Below are positions 4,533 through 5,786 of a stretch of 5,786 nt of DNA, piece by piece. A program made the position numbers and the translations under genes. The stretch comes from an uncultured bacterium. Lineage in GTDB: Bacteria > Patescibacteriota > Patescibacteriia > Patescibacteriales > Patescibacteriaceae. The DNA lies in the NCBI GenBank assembly GCA_937868555.1, contig CALMNI010000157.1, forward strand, positions 1-5,786, given 5' to 3'. A model generated the notes under the pieces. The model was not told the origin of the DNA. It did not search any database and saw only the letters and a program-made list of their open reading frames with translations. How positions within the stretch are numbered: the stretch's first letter is position 1; each line of letters begins with the position of its first letter.

Positions 4533-5333
4533 TCATGCCGCTTGCTCCCCACGCCGGTTCGCCGCTTCTCGCTCGGCGATTTCGATTTGCCGCTGTCTCT
4601 CGGCATCTTCCGCCGCTTTCCGCCGCTCTCGTGCCGCCGCGCGCTCGGATTCGTCTGCGGCCATGCTGCGTCGAAGCATGGCCGCAATCTCCCGCAACAC
4701 GCTCGCGGTTTTTGCTTCTTCCGTCCCGGCGTCCGGCCCTTCCAACAGCCCGGCAACTTGCTCGATGCTGTTCGGCGTTGGCCCCGCCAACAGCCCGGCG
4801 ACGTGATCGCGACTAAGCCGGCCGGCGTTGATCGCCTCGGCTAGACGCTGGGCGCGCAACTGCGGGCACGTCCCGAGCGTCGGAGTCCACCGCGCCGGCT
4901 CGCGCCGTTGCCTCGCGTCCCGCACATGGGTTTCGTACACGGCGATGAAGCACCTCCGCGCGCCCACTTCGTCGCCTTCGTCCAGGATCGGCTGGCAACC
5001 ATGCCACCCTTCGCGCATTTCGTGGGTTAGCGCCCCGGTTTCACGCTCGTCGCGAATCAGTCGCAACAGCAAACCCCACGCTTCGTCTGCGCTCGGCCTG
5101 CCGTCTGCGGCCTGCTGTCCGTCCAGATAGCGGTAAATATCCGCCGGCTTGGGCGGGTAAACCGACTCCCGCCTATGGCGTCGGAATGCGCTATCGAGCG
5201 CAGTTATCGGGTAGTCGGAGAACTCGTCTAGCCAGTCCGCCACGGTTTCGGGGTCGCCGGTTATGTCTTTGCCGGACATGCGAAACGATTTGATCAAAAT
5301 CGCGACGAAGGCCGGTTTTTCAGTTGGTGACAT
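4533..5333 (-). CDS. putative replicative helicase loader / replication protein
   Basis: A 266-residue protein placed directly after a primosomal-type gene. Residues 7-70 (AFVAILIKSF, VADWLDEFSDYPITALDSAF, YPPKPADIYRYL) show the pattern of phage helicase-loader N-terminal domains: a helical bundle with a W-x-x-x-F/L-x-D-Y/Y-P stretch and a closing PPKPADI. A middle helical part (PSADEAWGLLLRLI and following) is followed by FIAVYETHVRDARQRREPARW and GTCPQLRAQRLAEAI. Next is a 15-residue tandem repeat (177-206), then a highly charged coiled-coil-like tail rich in Ala, Arg and Glu (223-266). No Walker motif is present, so it is not itself a helicase. The start has AGGGGGA eight bases upstream and overlaps the preceding gene by 14 bases, which implies coupled translation. 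It would deliver the host or phage helicase to the origin. The assignment rests on pattern and position, not on a recognised signature. Confidence 0.65.
   Translation of the reverse strand: MSPTEKPAFVAILIKSFRMSGKDITGDPETVADWLDEFSDYPITALDSAFRRHRRESVYPPKPADIYRYLDGQQAADGRPSADEAWGLLLRLIRDERETGALTHEMREGWHGCQPILDEGDEVGARRCFIAVYETHVRDARQRREPARWTPTLGTCPQLRAQRLAEAINAGRLSRDHVAGLLAGPTPNSIEQVAGLLEGPDAGTEEAKTASVLREIAAMLRRSMAADESERAAARERRKAAEDAERQRQIEIAEREAANRRGEQAA
4657..4685. repeat. perfect inverted repeat inside the loader-like gene
   Basis: The 11-base arm GCGGCCATGCT (4657-4667) is repeated as its exact complement AGCATGGCCGC (4675-4685) around a seven-base loop. The flanking T4656 and A4686 extend the pairing to 12 bp. 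It would form a stable GC-rich hairpin in DNA or mRNA. No T-run follows on the minus strand, so it is not an ordinary intrinsic terminator. Confidence 0.7.
4716..4805 (-). repeat. tandem 15-codon repeat within the loader-like gene
   Basis: Two adjoining 45-base units (4761-4805 and 4716-4760) encode HVAGLLAGPTPNSIE and QVAGLLEGPDAGTEE. Bases 4735-4760 and 4780-4805 are closely similar, sharing CCAACAGCCCGGC on the plus strand. The frame is kept because the unit is a multiple of three. Confidence 0.7.
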
Positions 5334-5786
5334 GAGCGAATTCCCCCTCGATCACGGTTCTTTTTGCTCCGGCTAGGATTTGCTGGACTTCGGCTATTCG
5401 CGGGTCAGACGAAATCCGCGACTGTTTGGTAGCGCGCTGGCGTGGTGTTGGGATATTTCTCAGACCGGCCCAATCGTCGCGGATAGCGTTACGCAACGCA
5501 GCTTGCCAGTCCGCGTAGGCGTACCCCTTGGCGGTCGCTTTGCCCACGAAGCTTTCCAGGTGAGCGGCCAACGGTTCACGGTATCCGCGCTCGTCGGCCC
5601 ATGCTTGCAGTTCGGGAGTGATCGAAAGATCGGCGGGGCAAGCTGTTTTCCGGGCGGGCGGGCGCGACGCCGAAGGCGGCGATACACTCCCTTCCTTTCC
5701 TATTCCCTTCCCTTCCTTTCCCTTCCCTTCCTGGGCATTTGGGATTTCCCCAGTGCTTCCCTGTTGCTTCCCAAGCGCTTCCCCAG
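5320..5786 (-). CDS. phage replication/primosomal protein, C-terminal part (DnaT-like)
   Basis: The reading frame is open from the right edge to TGA at 5320. It gives 154 visible residues, and the true start lies outside the window; an ORF beginning near 5571 is only the tail of it. The visible part opens with a low-complexity linker (GEALGKQQGSTGE, then EGKGKEGKGIGKEG), then SPPSASRPPARK. A compact helical domain of about 60 residues follows: ITPELQAWADERGY, HLESFVGKATAKGY, YADWQAALRNAIRDDW. The pattern 'F-x4-A-x-A-KG-x-x-Y-x-DW-x-AA-x-RN-x-IR' is the C-terminal DnaT-like domain found in many phage replication proteins after a Gly/Lys/Glu or Gln/Ser-rich linker. The tail ends FAHVTN. The likely role is primosome assembly or origin binding. 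The N-terminal part, which would tell more, is missing. It overlaps the next gene by 14 bases. Confidence 0.78.
   Translation of the reverse strand, partial: GEALGKQQGSTGEIPNAQEGKGKEGKGIGKEGSVSPPSASRPPARKTACPADLSITPELQAWADERGYREPLAAHLESFVGKATAKGYAYADWQAALRNAIRDDWAGLRNIPTPRQRATKQSRISSDPRIAEVQQILAGAKRTVIEGEFAHVTN
5342..5348 (-). promoter_or_regulatory. ribosome binding site of the loader-like gene
   Basis: AGGGGGA, eight bases before the ATG at 5333, lies inside the end of the previous gene. It fixes this start and supports coupled expression of the two replication genes. Confidence 0.65.
5687..5731 (-). repeat. GGGAA-type purine tract
   Basis: On the minus strand this is an almost pure purine run of 45 bases (one T, at 5702) made of GGGAA, GGAA and GGAAA units. 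It encodes the Gly/Lys/Glu linker of the replication protein. The five-base unit is not a multiple of three, so the peptide looks irregular while the DNA looks repetitive. Confidence 0.85.
5744..5783 (-). repeat. iteron-like direct repeats spaced 11 bp
   Basis: On the minus strand GGGAAGC starts at 5783, 5772 and 5761, and a fourth, degenerate copy GGGAAAT starts at 5750. The spacing is exactly 11 bases each time. The array may continue beyond the right edge. It lies inside the coding sequence of the replication protein. Confidence 0.7.

Noticed and set aside
4504..5130. Several plus-strand and alternative-frame ORFs of 64-100 codons over the replication genes
   Set aside because: GC-rich shadow frames rich in Arg, Ala, Pro and Ser; they have no ribosome sites and overlap clear coding sequence.
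1..5786. CRISPR array, tRNA, rRNA, IS element or attachment site
   Set aside because: None seen: no regularly spaced 25-40 bp repeats, no cloverleaf-like sequence, no transposase or integrase motif.

Overview
The window is a single tightly packed, right-to-left (minus-strand) gene cluster from a tailed bacteriophage or prophage. It probably infects a proteobacterium, but no host gene, tRNA or attachment site is visible and the host cannot be fixed from this sequence. The case for phage is the gene set: two replication/primosome-like proteins, a dUTPase, a RusA-type Holliday-junction resolvase, an orphan DNA methyltransferase, a GH19 endolysin and many very small ORFs. Nearly every junction is a short gap or a stop/start overlap, mostly of the ATGA type. 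The plus strand holds only shadow frames.

Reading with transcription (right to left). (1) 5786-4533 is replication: the C-terminal part of a primosomal/DnaT-like protein that runs off the right edge, then a putative helicase-loader-like protein. (2) 4510-3210 is nucleotide metabolism and recombination: dUTPase, a small 'EWLA-LK-GD' protein, and RusA. (3) 3237-2409 holds small accessory genes: a CxxC/CC/CxxC zinc-binding protein, a 43-residue basic microprotein, a second EWLA-LK-GD protein and a winged-helix protein. (4) 2392-1444 is an AT-richer segment with two overlapping short membrane ORFs and a beta-class N4/N6 DNA methyltransferase. (5) 1447-473 holds a second zinc-type protein, apparently split by a one-base frameshift, and the GH19 endolysin. 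(6) 468-73 is a small helical protein of unknown function. It is followed by a 64-bp AT-rich gap with a possible promoter, and a new start codon preceded by a good ribosome binding site at the left edge.

The genes make sense as an early-to-middle phage operon: replication start-up, dUTP removal, junction resolution, DNA modification, then lysis. The observations most worth checking are: DNA-level direct repeats spaced exactly 11 bp inside the replication gene (origin-like iterons); an adjoining GGGAA-type purine tract in the same coding frame; a roughly 0.95-kb cassette (membrane ORFs plus methyltransferase) bounded by 19-bp near-identical repeats placed on start codons; the frameshifted zinc protein, which gene callers would fuse wrongly to the endolysin; and several microproteins easily missed by automatic annotation.
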